Position numbers and translations under genes: made by a program. 60,000 nt of DNA from Neocallimastix lanati (nom. inval.) (taxonomy: Eukaryota; Neocallimastigomycota; Neocallimastigomycetes; Neocallimastigales; Neocallimastigaceae): NCBI GenBank assembly GCA_016946835.1, contig JACVTC010000180.1:1-60000 (forward strand), written 5' to 3'. Every line of letters begins with the position of its first letter. Positions within the stretch are counted from its first letter, which is position 1. The notes beneath the pieces are model-generated. The model saw only the letters and a program-made list of their open reading frames with translations, had not been told where the DNA came from and did not search any database. Shown here piece by piece: positions 24,066 through 36,550 of this stretch.

Positions 24066-24860
24066 ATTTAACATTGAAAAATAAAATAAAATAAATAAAA
24101 TAAAAATAAGAAATAAGAAAACTTTTTTTTTAAACATTGAAAAATAAAATAAAAATAAATACACATTTTATTTTTTAATACTTAAAAAATAAAATAAAAG
24201 TAAGAAATAAGAAAACTTTTTTTTTAAACATTGAAAAATAAAATAAAAATAAATACACATTTTATTTTTTAATACTTAAAAAATAAAATAAAAATAAGAA
24301 ATAAGAAAACTTTTTTTTTAAACATTGAAAAATAAAATAAAAATAAGTACACGTTTTATTTTTTAATACTTAAAAAATAAAATAAAAATAAGAAATAAGA
24401 AAACTTTTTTTTTTAAACATTGAAAAATAAAATAAAAATAAATACACATTCTATTTTTTAATACTTAAAAAATAAAATAAAAATAAGAAATAAGAAAACT
24501 TTTTTTTTAAACATTGAAAAATAAAATAAAAATAAGTACACGTTTTATTTTTTAATACTTAAAAAATAAAATAAAAATAAGAAATAAGAAAACTTTTTTT
24601 TTTATAAACATTGAAAAATAAAATAAAAATAAATACACATTCTATTTTTTAATACTTAAAAAATAAAATGAAAATAAAAATAAAAAAAATAAGAAATAAG
24701 AAAACTTTTTTTTTTAAACATAAAAAATAAAAGAAAAAGAAAAAGAAAACTTTTTTTTTTATACATTCAAAAATAAAATAAAAATAAATAAAAATTTATT
24801 TTTTAAACATTAAAAAATAAAAAAATAAAATAAAAAATAAAAATAAATAAATAAAATAGT
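24066..24860. repeat. Tandem repeat of about 105-115 bp in MULE-3
   Basis: About seven units carry AAATAAGAAATAAGAAAACT, a T run, AAACATTGAAAAATAAAATA and AATACACATTTTATTTTTTA. The same repeats flank the transposase start in MULE-1 and MULE-4 in fewer copies. Units alternate between ATACACATT and GTACACGTT variants, again suggesting higher-order duplication. Confidence 0.85.
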
Positions 24861-25025
24861 AAATAAAGAAATAATAAATAATTTATAATTAAATAATTAT
24901 TTAAATAATTATATAATTAATTAAAAAAAGGTTTATTATTTTAATTATTAAAAAAAAAAAAAAAGTTTCAAAGCATTTAAAAATATATTTATTAAAATAT
25001 TTTATTGAAAATTTTTTAATTATTA

Positions 25026-26463
25026 ATGGAAGACAATATAGAAATTGAAATAAGTGAAACAAATCGAGGAAATGAACAAATTATTATTAATAAAAAACAC
25101 AAATTTAATTTTTCATTTCAAAGGAAAGATAAATCAAAAATTTTTAGATGCACTGAATATAAGACTTTAAATAAATGTAAATCTTTAATTATTTTAAATG
25201 ATAAAAAGGAGGTTTTAAAATATGAAAGTTTACATAACCATCTCGAAAAAGAAATTGATGTGTCTATATCAGTAGCAAAACATAAAATTAAGGAAGAAAT
25301 TAAAAAAAAAATTCAATTCCTATGGATATAAAACCTAAACATATATTTAATGCCGTTTCTCAAGAAATGGGACTTATATGTCCCGAATATAGTACAATTA
25401 GATCCCAAATAATAAGAAATATAAATAAACAATTTCCTCCAAACATAAAAAGTTTTGATGATATTCCCATTGAATCAGAATATTATAAAACGAAAAGAAA
25501 TGAAAATTTTATGATATTTAAAAATACTGATCTAATAATCTTTCAATCACCATTCCAAGCATATTTATTTTCGAATTATCATAAAAATATATTTGCGGAC
25601 GGTACATTTTATGCAGCACCGAAATTTAGTTATCAGTTATTTATAACAAGAACTTATGTTGAGGAATTTAATATGTTTTACACTACTTCCATTTCTATAT
25701 TAAAAAATAAAAAACAATCTACATATGAAACATTATTTAAAGAAATAAAAAAAAAAGCAAATAAATTTAGGAGTAATACATTAATTACTACAATTAATTT
25801 TCATTGTGATTTTGAACAAGGTATATCTAATGCCGCAAAAAAAGTTTTTCCCAATATAAATATTAAATATTGTGTTTGGCATTGCAAAAGATCATTAGAA
25901 AAACAAAAAAATATATTATGTTATCATGAAGTGAAGAATAATAATGATATATATATTTATTATAAAGCTATTTCGAACTTACCGTTTATATACCCTAACT
26001 ATATATTTGATATTTATATTATAATAAAAAGAATTTGTCAAAAAAAAAGTATAATAATTTTCTACAATTTTTAGAATATTTTAATAAAAATTATTTACTT
26101 AAGTATAATGTTAATAATTGGAATTATTATGAAAATATAGAGCATTTAATAAACAATGCATCAGAATCTTATAATAGCTACTTAAATAATATATTTCCAA
26201 ATAAACCTTTATTTTATAAATTAATATATATATTAAAAGAAGAAGAAAACTTATCTTATAATGATTACCAAAGGAGAACTAAAGGAACTTGGAAAAAAAA
26301 GCAGAAAATATTTAGTGCATCTAATGAAATTAAAATTTTAATTGAAAATTACAAAAGTAAGGAAATAAATTTATTTTATAATGGATGGAACAGAAATGAA
26401 TTAATTAAATTATGGAAAGAATGTTTAATTGATTTAAACGATATAAATATTAATTTAAAATAA
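25026..26463 (+). pseudogene. MULE-3 transposase, FLYWCH + MULE domains, frameshifted
   Basis: Nearly identical to the MULE-1 copy. Frame 1 (25026-25331) holds the FLYWCH-like finger. Frame 2 (25322-26074) holds ADGTFYAAPKF, HCDFEQGIS and IKYCVWHCK. Frame 3 (26035-26463) holds NNASESYNS and the C terminus. The breaks lie in a 10-base A run near 25302 and a 9-base A run near 26040, exactly as in MULE-1. Against the MULE-4 copy these are +2 and -1 base changes. Each partial frame is otherwise free of stops. Confidence 0.9.
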
Positions 26464-27324
26464 ATAATCTTAATTTAAAAAAATGCTAGAAAAATAAAAA
26501 TTTATTTACCTATTGTTTTTATTTAATAATCTTAATAGAAATTATCTTTTAGTTATTTTTATTAAATAATTTATAACTAAAACCGATTTATTTGATACTA
26601 GTTAAAATTTTATTAATATCAATATCAATATTGTATAATTAAAAATTTTATTAATATCAATATCAATATTATATTATTATAAATTTTATTAAAATCAATA
26701 TATTTTTCAAAATTAATTATGTTATTAAAAATATTAAATTCAATAAAAAATTTTATTATTTTATTAAAATTCTAATTGTTATTATTATATTTTAATAATA
26801 ATTGATTCATATTGATCAAACATTATAAATATTTTTATGCAAATAATTAATTATTTTAATAGAATCAATTATTCAACTCTTATTGTTTTAATTTTTAATT
26901 CTTATATTATTTAAATTAATATATATATATATATATATATATTGTTTATGAAAATATGAATTATAAATAATTAAAATTATTTACTTTTCATTTAAATTTT
27001 TTTATTTACTATAATAAAATATAATAATTAAAAGACAAACGTTATTATAACTGAAATTTTTTTTTTAGAAAAATAAATGAAAAAAAATTAAAATATATGA
27101 TTCCTATATATATAAAAAAATTATTATATTTTTATTTTATTTTATTTTATTTTATTTTATTTTATATTTATTTCACCTATATACTTTATTATTTAATATT
27201 TTTATATATGTTAAACTTATATATATTTATATGGTTTATATATTATCTTAATTTTTAAAAAAAATAATATTTAGTTTAATAATAAATTTAAAATTAATCT
27301 ATAAAAAATCTATTTTTTATTTAT

Positions 27325-27604
27325 TTAACCACGCCAACACCAACCATATTCAGTAAGACAGTATTTACCAACTATATCATAAACACGAGCATCACGATTA
27401 ACATAACCTCTCTATGAAAATCCACCTCTTGTGTTATTAGGTGTGTAATAACATCCATTTTTGGTACTTATATGTCTAGTAATCCATTTACATTTATCTG
27501 GATTTTTATATTATGTATCTCTAAGATATGCTCCAACAGGGATTTCTCTATAATTAGCTACTGAACTATGTAGAAAACAGTCATAAAATCCACGATTACT
27601 TTAT
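27325..27604 (-). pseudogene. Relic of a Cys/Trp/Tyr-rich protein gene, family unknown
   Basis: One minus-strand frame reads GFYDCFLHSSVANYREIPVG, then KCKWITRHISTKNGCYYTPN, then NRDARVYDIVGKYCLTEYGW and CWRG before TAA at 27325. It is interrupted by one TAA (after YLRDT) and one TAG (after RGGFS). The amino-acid composition, with five Cys in about 93 codons, is unlike random AT-rich DNA, so it was coding. A splice acceptor may lie just upstream (27605-27625). I do not recognise the family; a secreted disulfide-bonded protein would fit, but no signal peptide is present in what remains. Confidence 0.55.
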
Positions 27605-27674
27605 AAAAAATACTAATTATAAACCTATATATATATTTATTTTTTTTTTAATTATTCAATTATGTAATTACGTA

Positions 27675-27730
27675 TGTAATTCTGTTGATAATATAAACAA
27701 GGTATTAATAATAATTAATAATATTTAAAA
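27675..27730 (-). repeat. Fragment of a MULE subterminal region, inverted relative to MULE-4
   Basis: CTGTTGATAATATAAACAAG and the following TATTAATAATAATTAATAAT match the inner part of the MULE-4 left end (28085-28137) in reverse complement. It lies only about 85 bp outside the MULE-4 terminus. Confidence 0.7.
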
Positions 27731-28143
27731 TTACTAATAGTTCTTATAATATTCATGTATAAAGTTATTTCTAATATTGTTAAGCCACATTTAAGATATA
27801 TAAATACATGTAATGGGGGTGTGTCATTTCGAAAATTTTTATTACATAAATTTGTATTTTGTTGTAGTGCATTTCGGAAAACAGGGCGTATTATAATGTA
27901 ATAAATAAATAAATGAATAAATAAATTATAAATGAATAAATAAATTTTTAAATAATAATAAAAATTAAACATACGTTTATTATGACTAAAAAAATTTTTT
28001 TTAGAAAATTAAATATATATATATATATATATATAATTACTACATATATAAAATAATTATTATATTTTTTTTATTTTATTTTAAATATTATTAATTATTA
28101 TTAATACATTAATACCTTGTTTATATTATCAACAGAAAATACG

Positions 28144-28478
28144 GATTGAATAAAATAAAATAAAATGAAATAAAATAAAATAAAATAAATAGTAGAAACA
28201 TAAATATAAGTATAGATTGAATAAAATAAAATAAAATAAAATAAAATAAAATAAAATAAAATAAAATAAAATAAAATAAAATAAAATAAAATAAAATAAA
28301 ATAAAATAAAATAAAATAAAATAAAATAAAATAAAATAAATAGTAGAAATATGAATATAATAAATAGTAGAAATATGAATATAAAGTACAGATTGAATAA
28401 AATAAAATAAAATAAAATAAAATAAAATAAAATAAAATAAAATAAAATAAAATAAAATAAAATAAAATAAAATAAAAT
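28144..28478. repeat. AAAAT satellite array inside MULE-4
   Basis: Two long AAAAT runs are separated by spacers of the type AGTAGAAATATGAATATAAA ending GTACAGATTGAAT. It is homologous to the 2.7-kb array of MULE-1 at the same internal position, but only about 335 bp long, so array length varies roughly eightfold between copies. Confidence 0.93.
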
Positions 28479-29264
28479 AATTATTTTATATATATAGGAA
28501 TCTTATATATTTTAATTTTTTTTCATTTATTTTTCTAAAAAAAAAAAATTTAGTTATAATAACGTTTGTCTTTTAATTATTATATTTTATTATAGTAAAT
28601 AAAAAAATTTAAAAGAAAAGTAAATAATTTTAATTATTTATAATTCATATTTTCATAAACGATATATATATATATATTAATTTAAATGATATAAGAATTA
28701 AAAATTAAAACAATAAGAGTTGAATAATTAATTATTTGCATAGTAATATTTATAATGTTTGATCAATATGAATCAATTATTATTAAAATATAATAATAAC
28801 AATTATAATTTTAATAAAATAATAAAAATCTTTTATTGAATTTATTATTTTTAATAACATAATTAATTTTGAAAAGTATATTGATATTAATAAAATATAT
28901 AATAATATAATATTGATATTGATATTAATAAAATTTATAATTATATAATATTGATATTGATATTAATAAAATTAATATTGATATTGATATTAATAAAATT
29001 TATAATTATATAATATTGATATTGATATTAATAAAATTTTAACTAGTATCAAATAAATCAGTTTTAGTTATAAATTACTTTATAAAAATAACTAAAAGAT
29101 AATTTCTATTAAGATTATTAAATAAACACAATAGGTAAATAAATTTGTATTTTTCTAGCATTTTTTTAAATTAAGATTATTTAATTATTATTTAAACGGT
29201 TATAAATATAAATTTAAAATAAATAAATTTTTATTTTTCTAGCATTTTTTTAAATTAAGATTAT

Positions 29265-30697
29265 TTATTTTAAATTAATATTTATATCGTTTAAATCAAT
29301 TAAACATTCTTTCCATAATTTAATTAATTCATTTCTGTTGCATCCATTATAAAATAAATTTATTTCCTTACTTTTGTAATTTTCAATTAAAATTTTAATT
29401 TCATCAGTTGCACTAAATATTTTTTGCTTTTTTTTTCCAAGTTCCTTTAGTTCTCCTTTGGTAATCATTATAAGATAAGTTTTCTTCTTCTTTTAATATA
29501 TATATTAATTTATAAAATAAAGGTTTATTTGGAAATATATTATTTAAGTAGCTATTATAAGATTCTGATGCATTGTTTATTAAATGCTCTATATTTTCAT
29601 AATAATTCCAATTATTAACATTATACTTAATAATTTTTATTAAAATATTCTAAAAATTGTAGAAAATTATTATACTTTTTTTTTTGACAAATTCTTTTTA
29701 TTATAATATAAATATCAAATATATAGTTAGGGTTTATAAACGGTAAGTTCGAAATAGCTTTATAATAAATATATACATCATTATTATTCTTCACTTCATG
29801 ATAACATAATATATTTTTTTGTTTTTCTAATGATCTTTTGTAATGCCAAACACAATATTTAATATTTATATTGGGAAAAACTTTTTTTGCGGCATTAGAT
29901 ATACCTTGTTCAAAATCACAATGAAAATTAATTGTAGTAATTAATGTATTACTCCTAAATTTATTTGCTTTTTTTTTTATTTCTTTAAATAATGTTTCAT
30001 ATGTAGATTGTTTTTTATTTTTTAATATAGAAATGGAAGTAGTGTAAAACATATTAAATTCCTCAACATAAGTTCTTGTTATAAATAACTGATAACTAAA
30101 TTTCGGTGCTGCATAAAATGTACCGTCCGCAAATATATTTTTATGATAATTCGAAAATAAATATGCTTGGAATGGTGATTGAAAGATTATTAGATCAGTA
30201 TTTTTAAATATCATAAAATTTTCATTTCTTTTCGTTTTATAATATTTTGATTCAATGGGAATATCATCAAAACTTTTTATGTTTGGAGGAAATTGTTTAT
30301 TTATATTTCTTATTATTTGGGATCTAATTGTACTATATTCGGGACATATAAGTCCCATTTCTTGAGAAAAGGCATTAAATATATGTTTAGGTTTTATATC
30401 CATAGGAATTGAATTTTTCTTAATTTCTTCCTTAATTTTATGCTTTGCTACTGATATAGACACATCAATTTCTTTTTCGAGATGGTTATGTAAACTTTCA
30501 TATTTTAAAACCTCCTTTTTATCATTTAAAATAATTAAAGATTTACATTTATTTATAGTCTTATATTCAGTGCATCTATAAATTTTTGATTTATCTTTCC
30601 TTTGAAATGAAAAATTAAATTTGTGTTTTTTATTAATAATAATTTGTTCATTTCCTCGATTTGTTTCACTTATTTCAATTTCTATATTGTCTTCCAT
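29265..30697 (-). pseudogene. MULE-4 transposase, FLYWCH + MULE domains, C-terminally broken
   Basis: The first 356 codons (30697 down to 29627) are open and join the FLYWCH-like finger (CTEYKTINKC, SLHNH) to the MULE core (ADGTFYAAPKF, HCDFEQGIS, IKYCVWHYK) and QFLEYFNKNY. The A-run sites that break MULE-1 and MULE-3 are in frame here. A 5-base loss near 29632 then shifts the frame, and a longer A run near 29445 shifts it again before the C-terminal frame 29468-29265. This is the best N-terminal copy in the window, yet the C-terminal quarter is detached. Confidence 0.9.
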
Positions 30698-31556
30698 TAA
30701 TAATTAAAATTTTTCAATAAAATATTTTAATAAATATACTTTTAAATGCTTTGAAACTTTTTTTTTTTTTTTTTAATATTTAAAATAATAAACCTTTTTT
30801 TAATTAATTATATAATTATTTAAATAATTATTTAATTATTAATTATTTATTATATCTTTATTTACTATTTTATTTATTTATTTTTATTTTTATTTTTTAT
30901 TTTTTATTTTATTTTATTTTTTTTATTTTTTAATGCTTAAAAAATAAATTTTTATTTATTTTTATTTTATTTTTCAATGTTTAAAAAAAAAGTTTTCTTA
31001 TTTCTTATTTTTATTTTATTTTTCAATGTTTAAAAAAAAAGTTTTCTTAGTTCTTATTTTGATTTTATTTTTCAATGTTTAAAAAAAAAGTTTTCTTATT
31101 TGTTAAGCATTAAAAAATAAAATGTTTATTTATTTTTTATTTTATTTTTCAATGTTAAATAGAAATACCTAACCTAATTATTATTTATTGAAGTGTTGTA
31201 TTTCGCCAAAAGTTGAATTTCGTTCAGTTAAATTTCGCCAAATTCTTGGTGGCTTATAAACTTTCGTCATAAAATATCACCACATTTATTATTCACGCCA
31301 TATTGTGAATATATGGCTTTTTAAAAATTGTAGAAAAAAGCCACAAAATTATGATACAATTAGATATACGCCCCACGTAAGATTACGTGTTTGAAAATTT
31401 TTGAGAATTGTAATTTTATTTATTTAATTAATTAATTATTATTCATTAAATTTTTAATAAAATTAAGTGGCTTAAAATTAAAATTATTTAAGCCATACAA
31501 CAAAATACAAATTTATGTAATAAAAATTTTCGAAATGCACACTCCCCACATGTAAT

Positions 31557-33960
31557 TTGTATCTATTTTATATAAGATATCAGAAAATATAGAAAAATGT
31601 AATCTTCATGATAAATAAATAAAGTTAAGAAGATGAAGAAGGAAATAAATACACCAGTAGATTTATCTTGAATTACTTATTAGATGAAATTAATTCCGTA
31701 CTACTACTATTTATATATAATATTGAATTACTAATATATGTTACTAACTAAATGAATTTAAAAAGCTTATTATCACAATAGAATAATTATGATATTTATT
31801 CTAATTACAACTGACATTATATTAGTTTTATATTTTATAAAATAAATTAAGAATAATTTTATAAAAATCTAATGATTCAGTTTAACACAAATCCCCCTAC
31901 GTCTTATACAAATAAAATTGGAATAATAGTTTCATCAAACATAATACAACTACAACACTATACGCAATCTTAAGGTTCGTACTAAACCTACAAAAGAGAA
32001 GATATAAAAAGTTTCAACTTATCCACAAAGAGTGACATTTTGGTTTCCTCTTACCAACAAAAGTATACAATTTGAAGGTTATTGCTAAGCCGTCCAAAGC
32101 ATATACTTATACAATTAACTATGCACATGTAACTACAAACAAAGATTGCTAGATACTTCAATACAAGAAAGCATAATATTTAACCAATGAATTATATAAT
32201 TCTATGAAGTTTTAATCTCATTTGACTCTATTTGAAACTATTCAAGATAACTAATTGTTTATTATAATAAAAATCTTATTGATATTACCATAAGATGATA
32301 TGTAGTTTACATTACATTCACAATCACCAGTTATTGCTAATCTAAAAGTATCATATATTGCTAAACTGAAAAAGCATTACACTTAACAACATACGAGCAT
32401 ATCTACAACTATTTTAACAAATACGTATAAGAACTATAAGTCAATAACAATATAACATAGGAAAGTTATAACTCATTAAAACACTAAGTGTGATTGTAAG
32501 ATGCCTTCGAGTGAAGAGCATTATATAACCTAAAGTTATTTATAATAAAAAATATACATACTATTAAAATAAATTGTTAATTATATTTTGGTGTACTTGA
32601 TAAATCATAATCTTGGAGTATAAAAATTGATTGTATTTATAATTAATTATATTATTCTAGTCATTAAAACTTATTAATAAATAATTATAAATTATTTCAT
32701 AATTGATTAAAATTCAATCTTTCATTTTATTTTTTTCTTGAAAGTTAATTTTCACTATTAGGCTATTTTATTCACTTCCAATATAATATTATTTTTAAAT
32801 AATTTGCTCAAAGAATTAGTTAAGTAACTTTCCTTTAATACCTTATAATTTTTATTTTATTTTGCCTATTTCCCCCTAAAATTCAAATTTCTATAAGGAT
32901 TTTATATATTTGGATTTTCTCATCATTATAATATTAATTATAGAATTTAATAACTTTAAAATATCTTTCAATCAATAAGTATAGTTTGTAGATGGATAAA
33001 CATCATCCATTTATATATAACTCATGGTTATATTTATTATTTTATTATACCTTTCATCACGAAAGTTTGTGTATTTACGTCAATAGGTTGGGTAATTAAT
33101 TCTAAGAGAATAAAATAGTTAAATATTTTATTTTATATAATAACATTCTTATCAAAAATTATAATACTAGTCTAGAAAGATAAAATTTTAGTCTCTAAAA
33201 TGATTTCTATATATATAGGTAATATTTGTTTATATATATTTTTTAATTTATTTAAAAATTTTTACTAAAATTTATAGAATGCATTAATTATAAAAATATA
33301 TTAATTATATAATTATATTAATTATATAAATTATATATAAAAAAATAAAATTAAACATTTTTTGATCCCTCTCACAAATGTATTACCTTCTATGGGGTTT
33401 ACTAAGGGAAAACCATCTTAATTCTCCTGGGTGATGGTCATTAAATAATTTAAACATTGCGAAATGAATATTTTTGGAACAATTGATTATTGTAGTTGTT
33501 TGTATTCAATACTATTTATCAAAGCCATTTATTTTAAAGAATTTTAAGAAATAATATCATTTTTCATTCATTTATCTTTTTTTTTTTTTTTTTCCCATAT
33601 TTTCATCCTTTTCATTTACTATTTCTTCATGAATGAATCATTTATATATAGTACAATAATGTTATATTTATCATATTTTTTTTTTTATTTTTTTAATGGC
33701 TATGTAATTATGGTACTTTCTATATTCCTGTAGGAATTAATTCGTTCCACCTCATGAATTTTTTTTTTAAATTTTTCAATACATTTTTGATATTTAATAT
33801 CCTTTACTTTTTTTTATAAAAATTTTTTTCGTTTTTATTGAAATCTTCATTTCTTAATCAATAATTATATAATAAAGTATTTTAGATATAAATAAATAAC
33901 CATATAAAAATAAAATTCAATTTTATACATAATTATTGGATAAGAATACTAAACACTTTT
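31557..33960. other. Gene-poor region, possible LTR-retroelement remnant
   Basis: No open frame of note on either strand. On the minus strand a GTAGGGGGATT purine tract near 31890 is followed by TGTTAAACTGAATC, which looks like a polypurine tract followed by an LTR start; a second G run (TTAGGGGGAAATAGG) is near 32870. No pair of direct LTRs could be matched by eye. The rest is unique AT-rich DNA that may hold heavily decayed elements. Confidence 0.4.
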
Positions 33961-33962
33961 TA

Positions 33963-34196
33963 AGTACCTTGAATATAGGATTAAAGATTCTGTCAAAAAA
34001 AATAACACTAAAAGAATTTCATGAAATTATTAGACTAGAACTTTTTGGTTTTAGAAATAAAGAAGTATGCATTAATTTATTTGTTTCTGTTCGAGTAATT
34101 TGCTAAATTCAATTTCTGACCTTAAAAAAAGCTTATGATTTAGTTCCAATTTATATTATACTTAATATGAATATTAATAATATTTATAATGGTTAA
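33963..34196 (+). pseudogene. LINE reverse transcriptase fragment
   Basis: The frame reads LFGFRNKEVCINLFVSVRVI, one TAA, then IQFLTLKKAYDLVPIYIILN. This is the conserved LINE reverse transcriptase segment in which GFR and an F-x-D-x-K-K-A-Y-D-x-V-P block lie about 30 residues apart. Here the first catalytic Asp position of F-x-D is Thr. The fragment covers fingers/palm motifs only and is inactive. Confidence 0.8.
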
Positions 34197-34624
34197 GTAC
34201 CAATAAAAAAGAATAAAAAAAAATCGTGACTTATTTTAGTATAATTGAATTTTTTATGTATTTAAAAAAAAATAATTTTATTTAATATATTTTTTTTACT
34301 ATTATTTAATATTTATAATATTTTAAAATTAAATTTTGATTAATAGTAAAATTAAACATACTATTAAAATAATATATTTACAAATAAATATATATAATTT
34401 ATAAATTATATTATTAATATATTATATTTAATATAGATTTTAATTAAATTTAACCTTAATTTAACATTTCAATGGGAATATAAATTAATAAATAATTTTT
34501 TTTTATTTTTTATATATAATAAAGTTTATTTTTAAAAAATAAACCGTTTTTTTTTTTTATTTTCTTTATAATTAATTAAATGTAATATAATTATAAATCT
34601 TGAATTGGAATTGTATAAATATAT

Positions 34625-34664
<40 letters not shown>

Positions 34665-35617
34665 TAATTCATTTTCATTTAATTTTTTGACATTTTTCAA
34701 TGTTATGGTATTTTTAATATAAACAAAAATATTATGTAATTTTTTATTAATATATGAAAATAAAAATAAAAATAAAAATAAAAACAAAAAAACAAAAATA
34801 AAAAATAAGAATAAAAATAAAATAATAATAATAATAATAATAATATTACTAATAATAATAATAATAATAAATGCTATAAAAGACTAAAAAATAGTTTGAT
34901 AGAAGTATCAAATATTAAACTTTGAAAGAAATAATAATTATATTGACGAATAAATAATGAAAGAAATAATAATTCCATTGAGGAATAAATAATAACTATC
35001 ATAATAAGGTCAATAAGTATGCTAAGGGCATAAGCATAATATTTTATCAATATATGAATTAATTAATTGATTAATATTAATAAATAAATAAAAAGTAAAT
35101 AATAAGCAATTTACTTGAGACCTTTTACTTTATATTAACGACTAAATAATATTTTAATAATTTATTTAATATAGTTAAATGATTATAAAATTTCTTTTCT
35201 CTTCTATTAAATACAACCAAATTTCTTTTAAGTAATATGTAAAATTATTATTATTATTTTTTTTTTCTATTGTAAATAACCTCATTTCTTAAAATTTCAT
35301 TTCAAAAAATAAGAAAACTCTAAACGAAGACTAAAAATATTGAGTTTAAATATTTAAAAAATTAAATAAACAAACAAATAATTTATAATACTTTTTCTTT
35401 TTTCAGAGCTTAATTATTAAGGACAAATATTTTGATAATAATAATACTAATACTAAAATTAATTAATTATTAAATATTTTCAATCTATAAACACAAAACA
35501 ACGACAATATATATATATATATATTAGAATTTCAGAATTTAATTATAAATATAATTATAGATACTATAAATATTATTTTACTAAAAAAAAAAAAAAAATT
35601 GAAGTTTAATGTATATA
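34197..35617. other. AT-rich intergenic region
   Basis: Contains a 34-base T run near 34629, AAT runs near 34820-34870 and unique AT-rich sequence. Spurious short minus-strand frames cover the T run. The last few hundred bases would hold the promoter of the STIMATE-like gene; no specific motif can be defended. Confidence 0.6.
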
Positions 35618-36336
35618 ATGTCTTCAAATAGTATGGAAGCAAACAGTATAAAAGATAGAACAAATGGCTCTGGAAATTGCAAGTTACTTGATAACTGGGC
35701 ATTATTCGTTCAAGGATGCATGGGAATGATTGCAATTAGTGTTTTAATTTGTATGATTTAAGATTTAATTTAATAAAAATTTTATATTTTAAATTTAAAT
35801 ATTTTAAATAATAAAATCAAATAATTTATAACACTAATTAAAATTTTTTAATACTAGTAAAACGTCAAAAAGAACACCCCAAAAGACCTTTTAAAATATG
35901 GTAAAATAAATAATTTAAAAATAAATATTAATAGTATAATATAATTTTATGTATTTATTATTATTATTTTTAAAAATTTAAAACTTAAAGGGTATTAGAT
36001 GCAACAAAACAAGTAATTTATTATTAATATTATTATATTTATATATATATGAAAAAAAAAAAAAAGAGGAATTATTAAAGTCTTCTATATTATATAATTA
36101 ATATAGATTATTGGTCAACTTATGGTTCATTTCATTAATATTGCATTATCTTATATTAGAATATTTAAAAACTCAGCTAAAGAAACAAATCCTTGTATAT
36201 GGTAAATATTGAATATTGAATCTTGAAAATTAAATATATATATAAATAATTTTGAATAAGAAAATTAATATATTCTATTTTATGTTTTAATAATTTAGGT
36301 ATTTCTTGAATGTAAATATTCTATTTTTTTTAATTT

Positions 36337-36427
<91 letters not shown>

Positions 36428-36506
36428 TTAGTATTAAAAATAATAAATAATGTTATTAAAAATAATAAATAATAATAATAAATAATAATAATAAATAATA
36501 ATAATA

Positions 36507-36550
<44 letters not shown>

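Larger units (their letters stand above)
23695..27170 (+). mobile_element. MULE-3, Mutator-like transposon truncated inside its satellite
   Basis: The left terminus GGGGAGTGCATTTCGAAAAT at 23695 is the right-end type of MULE-4 in inverse orientation. The order then follows the MULE family: AT-rich tandem repeats, transposase, AT-rich flank. At 27130-27165 it enters a short TTTTA run and stops. The opposite terminus and the CTGTTGATAATATAAACAAG box are missing, so this copy ends within what is a satellite array in MULE-1 and MULE-4. Confidence 0.85.
27815..31547 (-). mobile_element. MULE-4, complete Mutator-like transposon with 9-bp target duplication
   Basis: The 3733-bp element starts GGGGGTGTGTCATTTCGAAA and ends with the inverse of GGGGAGTGTGCATTTCGAAA. 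The inverted ends agree over about 52 bp, down to TTTGTATTTTGTTGTA. ACATGTAAT stands immediately outside both ends (27806-27814 and 31548-31556), a perfect 9-bp duplication typical of Mutator elements. Order from the left: terminus, subterminal region, AAAAT array (28144-28478), AT-rich flank, transposase on the minus strand, AT-rich repeats, ATTTCGCC motifs near 31200-31240, terminus. It defines the borders used for MULE-1 and MULE-3. Confidence 0.96.

Noticed and set aside
31557-32900. A complete LTR retrotransposon
   Set aside because: Purine tracts followed by TGTTAAAC are suggestive, but no matching LTR pair or coding motif could be found by eye.
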